Shown: positions 1 to 14,193, counted from the first letter of the stretch. The stretch is 64,000 nt of DNA from Hymenopellis radicata (GCA_015501595.1 JADNRX010000122.1:1-64000), one strand, 5' to 3'. Notes: generated by a model from the sequence alone, not told the origin. Program-made: numbers and translations.

Positions 1-2192
1 ACCACGAGAGACGACGCAAAGTCGGTCGCTGGTCTGGTCCTGAGCGTCGGTTTCTAGACGCGCACCGTATTGAGTGATCTGCTGCCCGTCGTCTGGGGCT
101 TACGCGGTGATTCGCCCTGGAGTCGGCTCCTCTTAGATGGGTGGTAGTTCAAAGGGCGAGAAAACGGCTTGGTGACAAGTCGGGTTGGGTCAGAAGGACA
201 GGACGCAAAGTCGCTCTCGGTGAACGGACGACGACTCAAAGTCGGTCGCGGGTGTCGTTAACGGCTCCAGTATCGTCGGCGTTGACAGCCGTGCGCCTTG
301 CTGCTCGTCGTGAGCGTATCGATCGTCGATGCTGGTGGCAAGAGAGCAAGGAAACGAATCCGAACAGTGTTCGGATTCGCGGTCCGTGTTCCCGGCACCA
401 AATCGCGAGGATGTCGTGGTCGATGGCGGGCGAACGGCCGGTCCGTGACTGCTGGTAATTAACAAGAGGTATGTTGTATGATTTACTCAGACATCTGTGA
501 AGTTTTCGGGGAAATGTTGCCAAATGACTTGCCAACCTATAGTAGGCCAGAAGCAGTCATGCAAACCGGATGTTCATCGTAAGTACCATCTACGACCACA
601 GATGCCTGACTTGATGTGAGCTCGATTCAATGATATACATTGTAAGGTACCTGTTGCAGTAGAAATTTAAGCAGCTGGTGAAGTTTTCCGTGCTGTAGCG
701 AGCAATCTCACCATATATGTGATGGGGTACTTGCTATGTAAGGGAATTTCGAGGTTTTAACCTGCTCATATTACCTTGAATCTAGCTTAGATCTATAGAA
801 TACATATATTGAAAGAATTTCCGATGGTTACATTTGTACTCCGACGCTTTTGTCGCTGTCCTGAGCGACGTTGAAGTCGTTCCGGTCGCGATCGGCAAAC
901 GCCGTATAGTGATCTGCGGCCTTTGCTCATCATCTGTTCTCTCTTACCACGATGGCGTGTCTACGTCGACCTCCCATCCTGCCCCGGACTTCTGGCTGGG
1001 GCCTCTCTCCTTCATTTTCTCCATTGTCACACTCCTCGACCACCCAACGCGACTTTCAAGCGTGGCTGTAAGCCCTCTCGCAACCCCCGGACTGTGCGGC
1101 TCAACTGCCGGCGCCGTTGCGCAAGGACGACGATGGACGTAATGAAACCCCCCACCCTGCCAGTGTGCAGGCTTCAAGCATGGGCATGGGTAGGATTTGG
1201 AGGCGCTGTGTCGTCCGGGCAATGCTGGTCTGTTTTCTTTTACTCAGTTTATTTTCTATTTCTTTCGACATCGTCGACGTCGGCCTCTGCCACATTGTCG
1301 CCACCATTATGCCCTCCTCCTCACTCAATTCCCGCACGCACACTGATTCCATATTCCCAGGAAATTCCGCCAAAGTCCATTTTGCCGCCGGCACTTGAAG
1401 CCACGTCAGCCTCACGTGCCGGTTGGTTTAAATTTCGATCGCACACACTCCTTCTACCACCACCACCATCACACGACCTGCTGGCTGATCACTTGTGAGT
1501 CGTCGTCTCTTCCTCTCGATTGCTAGTCTTCGTCTCTGTTCAGATACAGGACTGGACGGCCGCCACGTCCCTGTCAAAACTGGCAGTGCGCTCATTGACA
1601 GTGTCGTCAACTTGGGTCGTCGGCAATAGGAATGTTACGCACCAGCCGCAAGCAGGGCTGGAGGAATCGATGCTACTCCGTCTGCAGACGGGGTAGTATT
1701 ACACGGTGTGTTTTCATTTTCTGCTGCAATTCTCCTCGTATTAAATAACAACGGCAGTCCAATTACATTAACGCCGACGCCACCGCGACCACGACACGGC
1801 GCCTGCGACACCACAGCCAACCGTGGGCCTACTCAGAGCCAGGCCGACCTTGAGCAGGGCTTTGTGGGCCCATGGTTGGGACGTGGCGTCGACACAAGAT
1901 CTTCTACACCAGACACGAGCAATTTTGGAAGGCCAGCCGCTGGAAGTTCGTCATGCTCTCCATCATTCTTACGAAGTACGTGTCATCAATTGTTGTCATG
2001 CTCTTCTTCATTGAAGTGTTTCAAGTCCGCCAGTATTCCCTGCCATGTAGGCATCACGTGTATGTTGCTTTTGGTTTTCTCTTACCACCATCTCACGTCG
2101 ACATTTATCCGAAGCTGACAAATGACTACCTCCCCTTAACGATATCGCCTTCGACGACTCATTTCGATGCCCAATGGCTACGATGACTACTA
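1..2192. other. No recognisable gene
   Basis: Reading frames on both strands are short and look compositional (Arg/Ser/Pro-rich). I see no familiar domain and no convincing exon chain. A short motif near AAAGTCGGTCGC recurs within the first 250 bases. Around 1870-2110 the plus strand holds a Trp/Arg-rich then hydrophobic stretch that could be a membrane-protein remnant, but I cannot assign it. Confidence 0.4.
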
Positions 2193-2364
2193 CTCCTCAA
2201 ACGATGACGAGGACCTCCTTGGACAACGATGAGGACCTACCCGAACATGGATGAGGACTTCCCCGAAAAATGGTCATGACCTACTCGATCAATGATGACG
2301 ACAATGACCTCCTCAAACAACAATGACGACGTACTCGGGCAACGTCGGGGACCTACTCGAGCGT
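2193..2364. repeat. Degenerate 22-bp minisatellite
   Basis: About seven units. Units at 2193, 2215, 2237, 2259, 2309 and 2331 are exactly 22 bp, and the unit at 2281 is 28 bp. The core resembles CTCCTCGAACAATGATGAGGAC-like sequence ending in GAC. The period is not a multiple of three, so this is not a protein repeat. Confidence 0.75.
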
Positions 2365-2623
2365 CAACCTCAACTTTGATGACGACAATGTTGTGTCACC
2401 TTTATGTCTATCGGCGTAGCATACCCTGACCCATTATGACTGCAATCCTCACCGTAACTACTTACAATATGAAATCTGAAATTTTATTTAATACATTTTT
2501 TGAATATTCTTTGTTGTTCTCCTGAGTGCTCGAGTCTGAGTTTGTGGATTTTAATAAGTATTGAACTGCTGTAAGTTAGTCTATGCTGGAATTAGGTTCC
2601 TTTCAGTGCTGCTGAAGGCTGCC

Positions 2624-2687
2624 CCAGAGTAACTTGAGTGATCTTGAGTTGGACTCCAGGGTAACTTAAGTGATCTTGAGTTAGACT
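2624..2687. repeat. Two-copy 32-bp tandem repeat
   Basis: Two adjacent 32-bp units (2624-2655 and 2656-2687) share CTTGAGTGATCTTGAGTT-like sequence and differ at only a few positions. It lies just upstream of the broken DUF6535 fragment and has no visible coding role. Confidence 0.6.
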
Positions 2688-2826
2688 TGGGGCAACTTGA
2701 AAGAATGTTTGGACCTGAACCTTTGCCAAAGTTAGCTAGGCAGAGTTCGCACTCTGATGTCCTCTAGGCAACCATGTTCACCGTGGTTGACTCAGTAGTC
2801 CTCTAGGCTGGTGACCCGTTTCCTGA

Positions 2827-3535
2827 TGGTGGTCATGAGGAAGCATACAGAATCTTCAGGGACAAAGGGTGGATGGGGATCATCTTCACGGAATGGGTGA
2901 TATGTCGCGCCGGCTGGATGCCAGTGGATCATTTCCCAAATCAGGTTATCGAGGGCTGTCTCGAGGGTCTTTATACTCTGACACCGGACTCGAACCGTCG
3001 CAAATTCTGCGAATATCTTCACCAACCGCAACAGCTTGTACTCGGTTTCATGCTGATCATTGCAGCAAGCAACAAGCCAGGGCTGATGTCTCTAGACTAC
3101 GCCCGAGACCTTGTCGTACGCCTGGCCAAAATATGCCCAACTCATACATCATGGAAAGACTGTGATACGGAACTGAAAGCCATCCTTGCATGGGCCCAAA
3201 CACCGAATGCACAGATATCTCTATTCCCGTGGCCGCTCTCGTTACAGAGCCTCTCGGCCACAGCGGCATTGCGCAAATATCCTTGGTAGACCGGACTGCA
3301 CACCGGTTTTCTTCTCAGAAGATGGGAGAATGTCTGGAAATAGGCTTGGAAACACTGCACAGAGTCTTGGAAAACGCTGAACATGTCAGTCCGTTACTCT
3401 TAGACACGAAATACTGACGAATCCCTCACGCAGGTCGAAGGAGTCTTGATCCCTGACCTTGAGACTCGGGCGAGCATTGATGCAGCCTGACCGGCGGAAT
3501 CACAGATATCATCAACAACGTCGGACAGAGATTGA
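2827..3535 (+). pseudogene. DUF6535-family C-terminal fragment
   Basis: The plus strand encodes only the last ~230 residues of the protein that is complete at 14194-17499. Alignable pieces include EAYRIFRD, IFTEWVIC, LEGLYTLTPDSN, DLVVRLAKICPTHTSW and DTELKAILAWA. The N-terminal signature, the membrane segments and most of the body are missing. A frameshift after KYPW near 3285 puts the next part in another frame. The final short exon (GVLIPDLET-like) is still visible at 3434-3535. The 3' flank matches the flanks of the other copies until it is cut by the transposon at 3647. This is a non-functional remnant of the duplicated block. Confidence 0.85.
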
Positions 3536-4100
3536 TGTGTGGTGTGCATATTACACGTCGCGGGACCTTCATTCTCAGGATCACAGACTCTGGGAGTAAT
3601 CTGCGGTCCAGAGAAATGTAATCGTACCCACTGGCCGTATCCAGACCAGTGTTGTCATTAAGACCTAAGTCTTAAATGTATTTAAGTCTTATTAAGACTT
3701 AAGCTTAAGGTCTTAACAAATATGAGAAGAGGTGTTAAGACCTTATGAAGCCTTAAGTGGCTGTGTTATTAGTAGTAGATCATGGACTTCCACTTTAACC
3801 AATGCTCATCACCTTTACTGTTCTCATCCTCACTTACCCACCACCACATGATTACATCTAATCCTTTCACTTCTCATCTCAACAGCATATGCATGGCATA
3901 TACACCTTATGACATTGCATAGAGATGTATACAGTATACCAGACATGAATGTTGATATGCATCAGGAAAACGGTAGGTTTGTCTCTGGGCGTCTCTGCGT
4001 CTCTGTGGAGATGCCAGAGCGATCAGAGATGTTCAGGGATGTCACGTCTCCGCGAGATGCGCACCTAGCTCCCGGAGATGATCCGTGTCTTTGACCCTTG

Positions 4101-4149
4101 CTCTGACCAGCTCTGCGAGACAGCTTTCATCTCTCAGAGCTGGTCAGAG
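4101..4149. repeat. Perfect 15-bp inverted repeat (hairpin)
   Basis: CTCTGACCAGCTCTG at 4101-4115 has its exact reverse complement at 4135-4149, with a 19-base loop. It lies inside the hAT-like element, among several degenerate AGAGATG/CAGAG motifs. Function unknown. Confidence 0.8.
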
Positions 4150-4903
4150 ACGCATAGAAATGTCTCGAGCACTAGCTCCTACTATCCATTTCTTGGAAAT
4201 TGGGTTTTTTACAGTCAAATCGAGGAGAGAAAAAAATGGTGGCATTTTATAGCGAGGTATACAAGGCAATCTATATACAGAGTATCTATGTAAAGGCTGG
4301 AATAAAGGTTAGTCGGGGATTGTTGTCTTGCCATCGCCGTCATAGTGATCCTCTCATGCTGGTCGTCGACTTGTTGTTTATGGTCTCCCTGGGCTGGCTG
4401 CCATATGCGTTAACTATCGTCGTCCTCTTGTGCTTGCTCTCATTGCATGTCCTTGTGTGGGCCGTCGGTCCGTATCCTCGTGTGAGCCATTGTCATCTTG
4501 ACGGGCAGCCCGTCATGATGCGCTGGCCATTGTCATGTCCTCGCGCTGGTTGCCACGCTGTCCTCGTCGTCGCAGGTGAGTCATTGCACCCTATGAGGCG
4601 TCAGAGATAAGGGTGATGAAAGTAGGGAGATTCCTCGTCACAAGCGATTTAAACCCGCCGTCGGAAATTGTGAATCTACAGCAGACGTCACTTGGGATGA
4701 AAAGAATGGAGACGCGGACACGTACAGCAGAGAACAATGCCCACATGGCACTCAGCAACACACAGAACATGACCACAGGTCGCAGATTCCTCCGGGTGGC
4801 CAGCGCGTACGTGCTCGTGGTGCCTTCGTGCTTGGGGTACTTTCGTATTTGCTGCGGTGGTCACTTCATACTCGCTATATTCGTCTCTGCTCGTAGTGGC
4901 TAT

Positions 4904-5085
4904 GTCGTCGTGCTTGGAGTCGCCCAGGAGTCGCCGTGTCGCGGAGCTGCTTGGAGTGGCTGGGTCATCGCGGCTCGCAGTCGCCGTGTCGTCGGGCTTG
5001 GAGTCGCTGGGTCGTCGTGCTGGGAGTCGCGCTTACAGTTGCCGCGTCGTCGTGCTTGGAGTCACGCGTCGTCGTGCTTGGAGTC
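4904..5085. repeat. GC-rich degenerate minisatellite in the transposon
   Basis: The 18-mer GTCGTCGTGCTTGGAGTC occurs exactly at 4904-4921, 5046-5063 and 5068-5085. Several diverged versions lie between them, and weaker ones continue to about 5150. It creates long open frames by composition only. Confidence 0.7.
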
Positions 5086-6001
5086 ACCGTATCATCTTGC
5101 AGTCGCCGTGTTGTCATGCTTGTAGTCGTGGCATCGTCGTCTAGTCGCAGTCATCACAACAGTATGGGTCTCCATGTGCTGGTCGGGTGCTTTCGCTGTC
5201 CTCGCGCTTCTCGCAGGTGTCGTGTCCTCGCGCTTGTTGTAGGTGTCGCACACCTCGCAGGTGTCGTATCCTCGTCCTTGCCGTCGTTACGCTCGCATTG
5301 CTGGGGGGGTGTCATTCAGCTTAACGTCAGCCTCTCCCCCGCCGTCGTCGGCTCTTCGTGCTGATGTGAGGGGTCGCGGTGCAGGATCCTGGAGGAAAGG
5401 GAGGAAGATGGGAGACCAACTGGCCAGCGGACTTGGAAGAAACCAAGAAGAAACTGAACCCAACATGCATCACATGGCGCTGACGTGGCCGTGCACGGAC
5501 CCAGGCACGGATCGGGACTTAGGCATTTTGAATTGTTCCCGTGTCTTGTTGCCCACTTTATGCGGTGCTGTGGTACCTCCTCGTCCCGCAATTTGGTTTG
5601 ACTAGGTACTACAGGCCAGTATCTACAAAAAAATAGAATGAATTCATTAGTTGCAAAATATTTTCTTTGAGGTATGCCAGAGCTATCAAGAAGGACTCGG
5701 AGATGCCCAGAGATCAGACCCTGGAGCCAGAGTTGATCGGAGCCATTGCTACCGGAGCCAGAGCTATCAGAGCAAACTCTACCGTTTTCCTGATGTGAGG
5801 CTTCATCACAATGAGGGGTTAATAGTACAGACTGTAGGCTGAAGGTGATCTGTGAACCTGCACTGACAGCGGCCCACGGATAGATGCAACTCTTAATTAA
5901 GATCTTAAATAATAGGTCTTAATTAAGACTTACTTAGTATTAAGACCTTAAACCTGAAAGGTGGTCTTAAATAAGACCTTAATGACAACACTGAGATTCT
6001 G

Positions 6002-6460
6002 ATTCCAGACGTTGAAATGTAGTAGTTAGTTCATTCGTGTCATTCCTGTGAGACTGGATGCTGGGTGTTCGCTCTAAGATCTAAGCCCTCGCTCTGAGTG
6101 ATAGTAGATGAGATTGCTGTTGTCCAACTTCCTGGTGACCCATCCAGGCGAGTTCCTTGCAGAAACCGAGAAGAAGGTTCTGGGAACCGCCGGCCTTGAC
6201 GCGAGCTTTCAAGGACACGTCGTGCTGGGAGCTTTTCCTCTATATATATGAGGAGACTGGCCTATAAGGACGGAGATCATCCGAAGGGCTGGAGATCTGC
6301 CTTGAACAACGAATTGGCATTTGTCGCGTCGGTTGTTGCGCTCATTTCGGACGAGAAGGGCATGAAAACTATGTTTTAAGGTTAGAATAAAAGTTGTACC
6401 ATTTGGTAGCCAGACTCACCCGACGAGCACAGTGACTCAGACACCTCGCGTCTTTAGTAT
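6002..6460 (-). pseudogene. Degenerate copy of unidentified gene X
   Basis: This matches the minus-strand sequence at 48885-49460 and is decayed by indels. Shared pieces include the stretch near FSSEM...TDAT, the segment encoding NLLLGFCKELAWMGHQ in the other copy, and a splice-like GTGAGTCTGG donor region at about 6405-6415. In both places it lies just 3' of a DUF6535 tail and points towards it; here the hAT-like element separates the two. I do not recognise the family. Frames are broken, so no product is proposed. Confidence 0.5.
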
Positions 6461-6737
6461 CCCTCTTAAGCGTATGCGTTTCGCGTTAGGCCCAAGAGTA
6501 TTCTGCTTGTTGTCCAAATCGTGCGTTCGGCGGATACTATCATACAACGCTTCCTGTAGGCGTGTCGACACCAGCCAGTGGTATTTGAGCACGGTGGTGG
6601 GGCAAAAAGTAAAAGGGCTTGGATACTTTTGTCCTTTTTGTGATGGAGGATCTGGACATTCTGTATGCTATTATTATACAAGAAGATACTAGTACATCAC
6701 CCGCGTAGATATGTCAGTAAAATATAGACAACAAATT

Positions 6738-8668
6738 TCAAGCCGAGCCAGCCAGCGGCAGAACCAACGACTCATCATCAAAAAGCGAGTCATCATCCTC
6801 AAATTCCTCATACGACGCCTCGAGAAACGCATTGTGCGCCGCAAACCCAAAAAGCTCATCAAAGTGATGAAGGTGCTGATGAGGCCCCTCGTCGCTGTCG
6901 CTATCATACTCCAGCGACGCCTCATCCGCACCGCCCCATTCCGAGATCGTTTCGTCCCCTTCCTGGATGGAGGAGGCGCAGAGTTCCCGCGGCTCGGTGG
7001 CCTCCGGGGCCGCCTCGCGCAGCACAGTCCAGTCCTCCCCGGTTCGCGACATGACCTCGTTGTGCACCCACTGAGCCTCGACAAGGGACGGACACGCCTT
7101 GCTCCACAGCCCGCGCATAGTGTGTGGGGTCGGCGTGAGCTGCTTACGCGCCTCCTCGCCAGGCGTGGTGGGTGAAAAGAAGCGCACATTGAGACCGCGC
7201 GTTTTGACAGTAATGCCGAGCTCGTAGATGTGCAGCACGCGCAAATTTGGATACGACCTGAAGAACTGCCAGGGCATGATGAGGAATGTGTCCTTATTTA
7301 ATTAGAGTTAGGACGAGAAATAAGAAATAGACCAACACTAACCTCATCCGGATGTCCTTGTCGACATAGAATCTTTAGCTCCTCGAGATTCTCAAACATC
7401 TGCGTGACAGCATACAGGACCTCCATGTCCCACTGCACAACCACAAACGACAAAATCGCAACACTGCGCGGGATCCCAGACAGCATTTCCGTCGTCATCG
7501 ACACCGAATGCTCCCCGCCCGTCAAATGCACCTCCCGGCAACGATCGTGCACCAGCTTGCGCGCCAGACACCCCGGGCCAGAATACGACTCTAACACGGG
7601 AAGCACCTTTGTGCCCCTGGAAAAATCCCCATGCCAGTCCTTGACCTGCAGCGACCGCACACACGCGCACTCGTTCTGCAGAAACCTGGCGAGGTGCGTG
7701 ACGTTGGTGTCGGAGCGGTGCATCGGGACATGCAGCGTGAGACGCGTTAGCTGGGGCGACATCCCGAGCGACTCTGTGCCCAAGTTAGTTTTCAACGCGT
7801 ACGCATCAGCGAGCGCGTCGTCCCATGTGAGTTCCAGGGTGCTCAAGGCAGGCGCGAGAGTGAAATGGAGTGGCGAACCCGCCTGGACCCATGCCGCGCT
7901 CCGAGTGGCGTCGTCGTCGTTGTCGATGACAAGCCGGCTCACGCTATTCTTGACCAACGTCAGAGACGTAAGAGGCAATCGCGAGAATGCCCCGTATGAA
8001 TTACTCTGCGGAAGCGGCTCCTCCATGAACCTGCAATTCCGGATCGTCAAGCTCCTCAGGCGCGGCATCCCGAGAAGGATAAGCGCAAGCGACTCTTTAT
8101 CCGGCAAAAAGCAGTCCTCAAACACCAGACTCCGCAGAGACACAAACTCCAGCAGCTGCACGAACATCGTCGTGCACGTATTCGCAGGAGAGTCCTCCAC
8201 GATCTCATGAAAGGTCGTCGCGTCCCCTTGCGCCATGTTGTGCCAGTCGCCGCCAGTAAGCATCCACGGCCCCGACATCGTGTGGAACATCCCGCGCAGC
8301 GACAACGTCTGCGGCGCCGACTTCATGCGCGCACTGTTTCCCGGCCCGTCGCGCCAAAAGCGCTGCATGTTCTGGTTAAACCGTCCCGCGCTGTTGAAGC
8401 GCATCGCGCGGTACAGCGCCCGTATGCCGCAGGCATAGAACCGCTTGCTCGTCAGACACGCTGCATACAGATCCCCGGTCGATGGCAGCTGCTCGAATAT
8501 CATGACCAGGTATTCGTCGGAGAGGCGGGAAATCAGGTGCGGAGCAAAGGGCTCCAGTTCGGGTTCTGGTGAAGGGCGCGGAGGCGCTGCGGGGGTAGTG
8601 GCTTTATATCTTGAGAGGATTTCCGACACAGTAATAGGTTGCTGCACTCCGAGTAAAGACGCCGACAT
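6738..8668 (-). CDS. F-box protein with LRR-like C-terminal region
   Basis: Two exons, 8668-7343 and 7292-6738, are joined across a 50-bp GT..AG intron (7293-7342) and give a 626-aa protein. An F-box lies at about residues 44-90 (SRLSDEYLVMIFEQLPS, then LTSKRFYACGIRALYRAM). It is followed by irregular leucine-rich strands (LRSLVFEDC, LRSLTIRNC, LTSLTLVKN, LSTLELTWD, LTRLTLHVP) typical of fungal F-box/LRR substrate adaptors. The C-terminus is very acidic (EYDSDSDEG, EEFEDDDSLFDDES). By family it would bind Skp1 in an SCF ubiquitin ligase; the target is unknown. The ATG at 8668 is the first in frame before the F-box. No frameshift is seen. Confidence 0.85.
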
Positions 8669-9621
8669 GACGGTGAGAGGCAGAGATGCCAGCCCCTGAA
8701 AGACAGTCTCACAACTACGTCACTTCTTGCGTAAGTATCTGCCATGCCGCCGATTGGCATATCTGGCATCGCAGCCAGCGCGGGCAGTGAAAATTTGACT
8801 TGAAGGACCACCGGCTCTCCTTATGAATATAGGATGTACAGTGATAGCTACCCATAGACCAAGTGTTTTCCGCTTGTCAGGCCATTACTCCATCGCGGTG
8901 AATACCGTGAATACTGGTCTCCGCGGCAGCGGAAGAATATTTTGTTCATTTGAGGCTTTCAGACATGTTCTGCAGGTCCTTTTATGGCCTTACCAGGTGC
9001 TCTCAGGTCTCTTCTCTTTGAATTCTTTTTTTTGCTCATTTTCCCCGGAAACACCAAGTGTATTGGTTAATAAACCCTTCTTGCCAAAGTCTTGTTCCAG
9101 TTAATACAATGTATTCGCCACACCATACAACAGCTAGTGAAAGCGACGACTATCAAATCATAAGTATAAGTAGACTAAGTGATAAGTACTAGGGAAAAGC
9201 GAAAACGACAAACGATACATGTACAGGTCAAACACCCTTCAATAGTCTCTACTCTATCAAGTCTAAGGTAAAAAAAAACCGTCTGCGATGTGGGGTATAT
9301 CAGTTGAAATGCGGGGGTATAAGCCTGTAAGATGGCTGATTGTCTACCGATATACCGTGTGTAGGTATGAGGACTCGGCTACGAGACCTACACGTGCGTG
9401 TCCGTCGAAATTAGGGGGGGAGAGTAGAACATACGGGTACGGGTCCGGGTTTTTTTGTGATGATGCAAAGTAGAGATAGCGCATGGTGTCTGGTGTCGTT
9501 CGTCGAGCATAAGAGTGCATAAAAAGGCGTTGTGGGTTTCATGATGGTTTTCTAGAGGGGAAGAGAGGCAGTTTGGTAGTCGTCGGCCGTCGGTGTAGAT
9601 GAAGTGGCAAAGGTGGCGCAA
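8669..9621. other. Intergenic region between F-box gene and DED1
   Basis: This contains the F-box promoter on the right-hand side of that gene and the 3' side of DED1. No frame with recognisable protein features was found. A G-run (9413-9420) and A/T-rich stretches occur near 9160-9290. Confidence 0.5.
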
Positions 9622-11658
<2,037 letters not shown>

Positions 11659-11823
11659 ATTCTGGTGGGGTGGTGGTGGTAGGAAAGAAAGAATCAATCA
11701 AGAAAAACTCGGATGCCTCAAAGAAAATGCTGTGCTGACCAAGCCTCCGATCAGGAGTCATACATCACGTGCCTGACCTAGGGTTAGGTCTAATTCTCCC
11801 TTTGTACCACCACCACGACGACA

Positions 11824-12847
11824 ATGGAATTGGGATCAAACTTTGCAGCAAAGCTAGAGCCGTTCTTGCTGATGAGCAAGTCTGCAAAGGGCGCAGCGGC
11901 GGCCAAGCTCATCCAAGACGCCACATCTGCGCCAGGCGTCTTTGTCTTTGCCGAACTGCTCGAGCTGCCCAACATCCAAGAGGTGCGCTTATATACGCCT
12001 TTTATTCACTGAAATAATAAGTGACTCCAGCTTGGTAAACACGAAACACACGAAAAGTTCCTCTCATTACTCCAACTGTTTTCGTACAAGACGTACCAAG
12101 ACTACCTCAGTACGCATTTAACCCGCCCTTGGATTCCGGCTGATTGTCTTCCAGAACACAAGGATGTATTACCACCGCTCAACAACGCCCAAACAATCAA
12201 GTTGAAGCACCTTTCCATCGTATCAATGGCTGCCGAGAAACGCGTATGCCGCACCACCTTCCGTCAGGCTCATTACTGAGCCGTTCGTACAGATCCTTCC
12301 CTACACTGAACTCCTCAGCGCCTCGACATGCCACCGTCCGCGAACTCGAAGACCTCATCATCGATGCTATTTACCTCGACATGCTCCGCGGCAAGCTCGA
12401 CCAAAAGGAAGGCCAGTTTGAAGTAGAATATACCATGGGCCGCGACCTCGAGCCTGGCAAGATCGAGTCCGTCTTGGCCGCCTCAAAGACTGGGCCGCAA
12501 CCACCTCTGCCGTCCTCGCCACCTCGACAAGAAGATCGTGGACGTGTCAAAGTCCGCCGCAGCAATAAGAAGATGGCAGAGAGGCACGAGCAGCAGGTGC
12601 AGGCAGTGCTCAAAGAAGTCAAGGAGAAGGACTCCAATTCCAGTGCTGGTAAGAGCGCTTGGCAGTATGATGATTAATACGCGCAAGCTCTGGAACGAAG
12701 TGACAGGATGGATGTTGACTATGAGCCATCGGAGGAAAGGGAAGAATCGAAAGTAAGGATCGCTCGTACTCTTCTGTTCCTCGCTGACCGCTTCATTAGA
12801 GCCCGCAGGAGAATGTAAAGCCGCAACGAAAACGCAATCGATTCTGA
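11824..12847 (+). CDS. CSN7: COP9 signalosome subunit 7 (PCI domain), frameshifted
   Basis: Six exons can be traced: 11824-11982, 12031-12109, 12155-12243, 12293-12648, 12688-12752 and 12800-12847. The opening [32 protein letters not shown] and [15 protein letters not shown] match CSN7. The PCI winged-helix part reads [39 protein letters not shown]7 is a scaffold subunit of the deneddylase that acts on cullins. In exon 4 the frame slips at five places, each where one base is missing from a CCC or GGG run: about 12321, 12331, 12481, 12522 and 12583. The last three slips sum to three, so the original frame resumes. The C-terminus ends KRNRF. Either a pseudogene or, more likely, uncorrected sequencing indels in a normal gene. 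Confidence 0.9.
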
Positions 12848-13579
12848 TATCTGTCTGTACAGTATTCATTTGTATTATATCAATTCACATAGGCTATCAC
12901 GGCAAGGCTTGACTGATCCAGCGTCTCTAATTTTTTAAATGTTCTTCTCCTGGGGAAGGACACAATGTTCATTGGATTGAACGCCGTGTTGCCCCGTGCA
13001 CTCCAAACTGCTGGAGCCTTGAACCACCTGCTCAACCACCGTGCTGAAGCAATGCTCCCTGTGTGGGCCAGCACCTCAGCCTTCAGCCACTGCGCAGCGA
13101 GTTTCGTGCCTTCACACGATCGCGCGACAGCGCCTCGTCGACATCGTCTACACTCCCCTAGAGGTTCCTCCAACGCCAAACCTCAGGCCTATTGCACTGC
13201 CTCAGGTGGACGACATCCAAAAGCGCAGCAGACAGAGCCTTTGACGATAAATCTCCATCCGTCGCTGTCGCACGGGGATTGATGTGGATCTGACAGACAT
13301 TAATATGGAACACATTATCTCGACCACTGGAACCAGCCTCGGGTGATGATGATCATGCAGTCAGGAGGGAACACCAGTGGCCAGTCTCACAGGAATGACA
13401 CGAATGAAAAGTCATGATGTATTTTCATTTATGATTGCTATATGATTTAGAACATTTTCAACATCTGGATACGGCCAGTGGGTACGATTACATTTATCTG
13501 GACCGCAGATTATTCCTACTAGAGTCTGTGATCCTGAGAATGAAGGTCCGCGACGCGTACTACTTATGCACACGGCACA
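12848..13579. other. Spacer with unassigned short frames
   Basis: Frames at 12965-13282 (plus) and 12880-13179 (minus) are open for about 100 codons, but neither shows a recognisable domain. From about 13380 the sequence becomes the 3' flank shared by all DUF6535 copies (also at 3540-3650, 21540-21670 and 48745-48900). Confidence 0.4.
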
Positions 13580-14190
13580 TCAATCTCCGCCCGATGTTGA
13601 TGATATCTGGGATTCCGCCGGTAAGGCTGCATCAATGCTTGTCTGAGTCTCAAGGTCAGGGATCAAGACTCCTTCGACCTGCGTGAGGGGATTCATCAGT
13701 AAACTGTATCCTTTGTGTCTAGTAAGAGTAATGGACTGACATGTTCAGCATTTTCCAAGACTGTGTGCAGCGTTTCCAAGCATATTTCCAGATATTCTCC
13801 ATCTTCGGAGAAGAAAACCGGCGCGCAGTCCAGTCTACCAAGGGATATTTGCGGAATGCCGCTGTGGCAGAGAGGCTCTGTAACGAGAGCGGCCATGGGA
13901 ATAGAGATATCTCTCGGTTTGGTGTTTGGGCCCATGCAAGGATGGCTTTCAGTTCCATATCACAGTCTCTCCATGACATATGAGTTGGGCATATTTTGGC
14001 CAGGCGTATGACAAGGTCTCGGCATATGACAGGGTCTGGGGAGGCCTCTAGACCAAACTCTGGCTCCCAGGCACTTGCTGCAACGAGTAGCATGAAACTG
14101 AGTATAAGTTGTTGCGGTTGGTGAAGATATTTGCAGAATTTGCGACGGTTCGAGTCCGGTGTCAGAGTATAAAGACCCTGCATATGCACA
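13580..14190 (-). pseudogene. Second DUF6535 3'-end fragment, tandem to the complete gene
   Basis: This is a C-terminal piece only: LYTLTPDSNRRKFCKYLHQ, then DLVIRLAKICPTHMSW, then AFRKYPLVDWTARRFSS, ending with its own final short exon and stop at 13580-13582. It begins abruptly a few bases beyond the stop codon of the complete DUF6535 gene (14194), so the reading frame can run from one into the other. It lacks the start, the DUF6535 signature and the membrane segments. A small insertion (CRDLVIR context) and substitutions separate it from the complete copy. It is the leftover of another duplication or an unequal exchange. Confidence 0.8.
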
Positions 14191-14193
14191 CCA

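Larger units (their letters stand above)
3647..5993. mobile_element. Non-autonomous hAT-like DNA transposon
   Basis: The ends are inverted repeats: CAGTGTTGTCATTAAG at 3647-3662, matched by the reverse complement at 5978-5993. Inside both ends are clusters of palindromic TTAAGACTT/AAGTCTTAA motifs (about 3660-3735 and 5890-5985), the kind of subterminal repeat hAT transposases bind. Sequence that is continuous in related copies (for example near 48852) is interrupted here. ATCCAGAC (3639-3646) on the left reappears as ATTCCAGAC (6002-6010) on the right, with 8 extra bases between it and the right end, so the 8-bp target duplication is imperfect. I see no transposase or BED/RNase-H-like ORF in the interior. 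hAT membership is inferred from the CAGTG terminus and the roughly 8-bp duplication. Confidence 0.72.

Noticed and set aside
4613..5364. Long plus-strand frames in the GC-rich part of the transposon
   Set aside because: They arise from the 18-bp repeat, exist in several frames at once and show no domain; not a transposase.
7404..8210. 268-codon plus-strand frame
   Set aside because: Antisense to the F-box protein at 6738-8668; no domain of its own.
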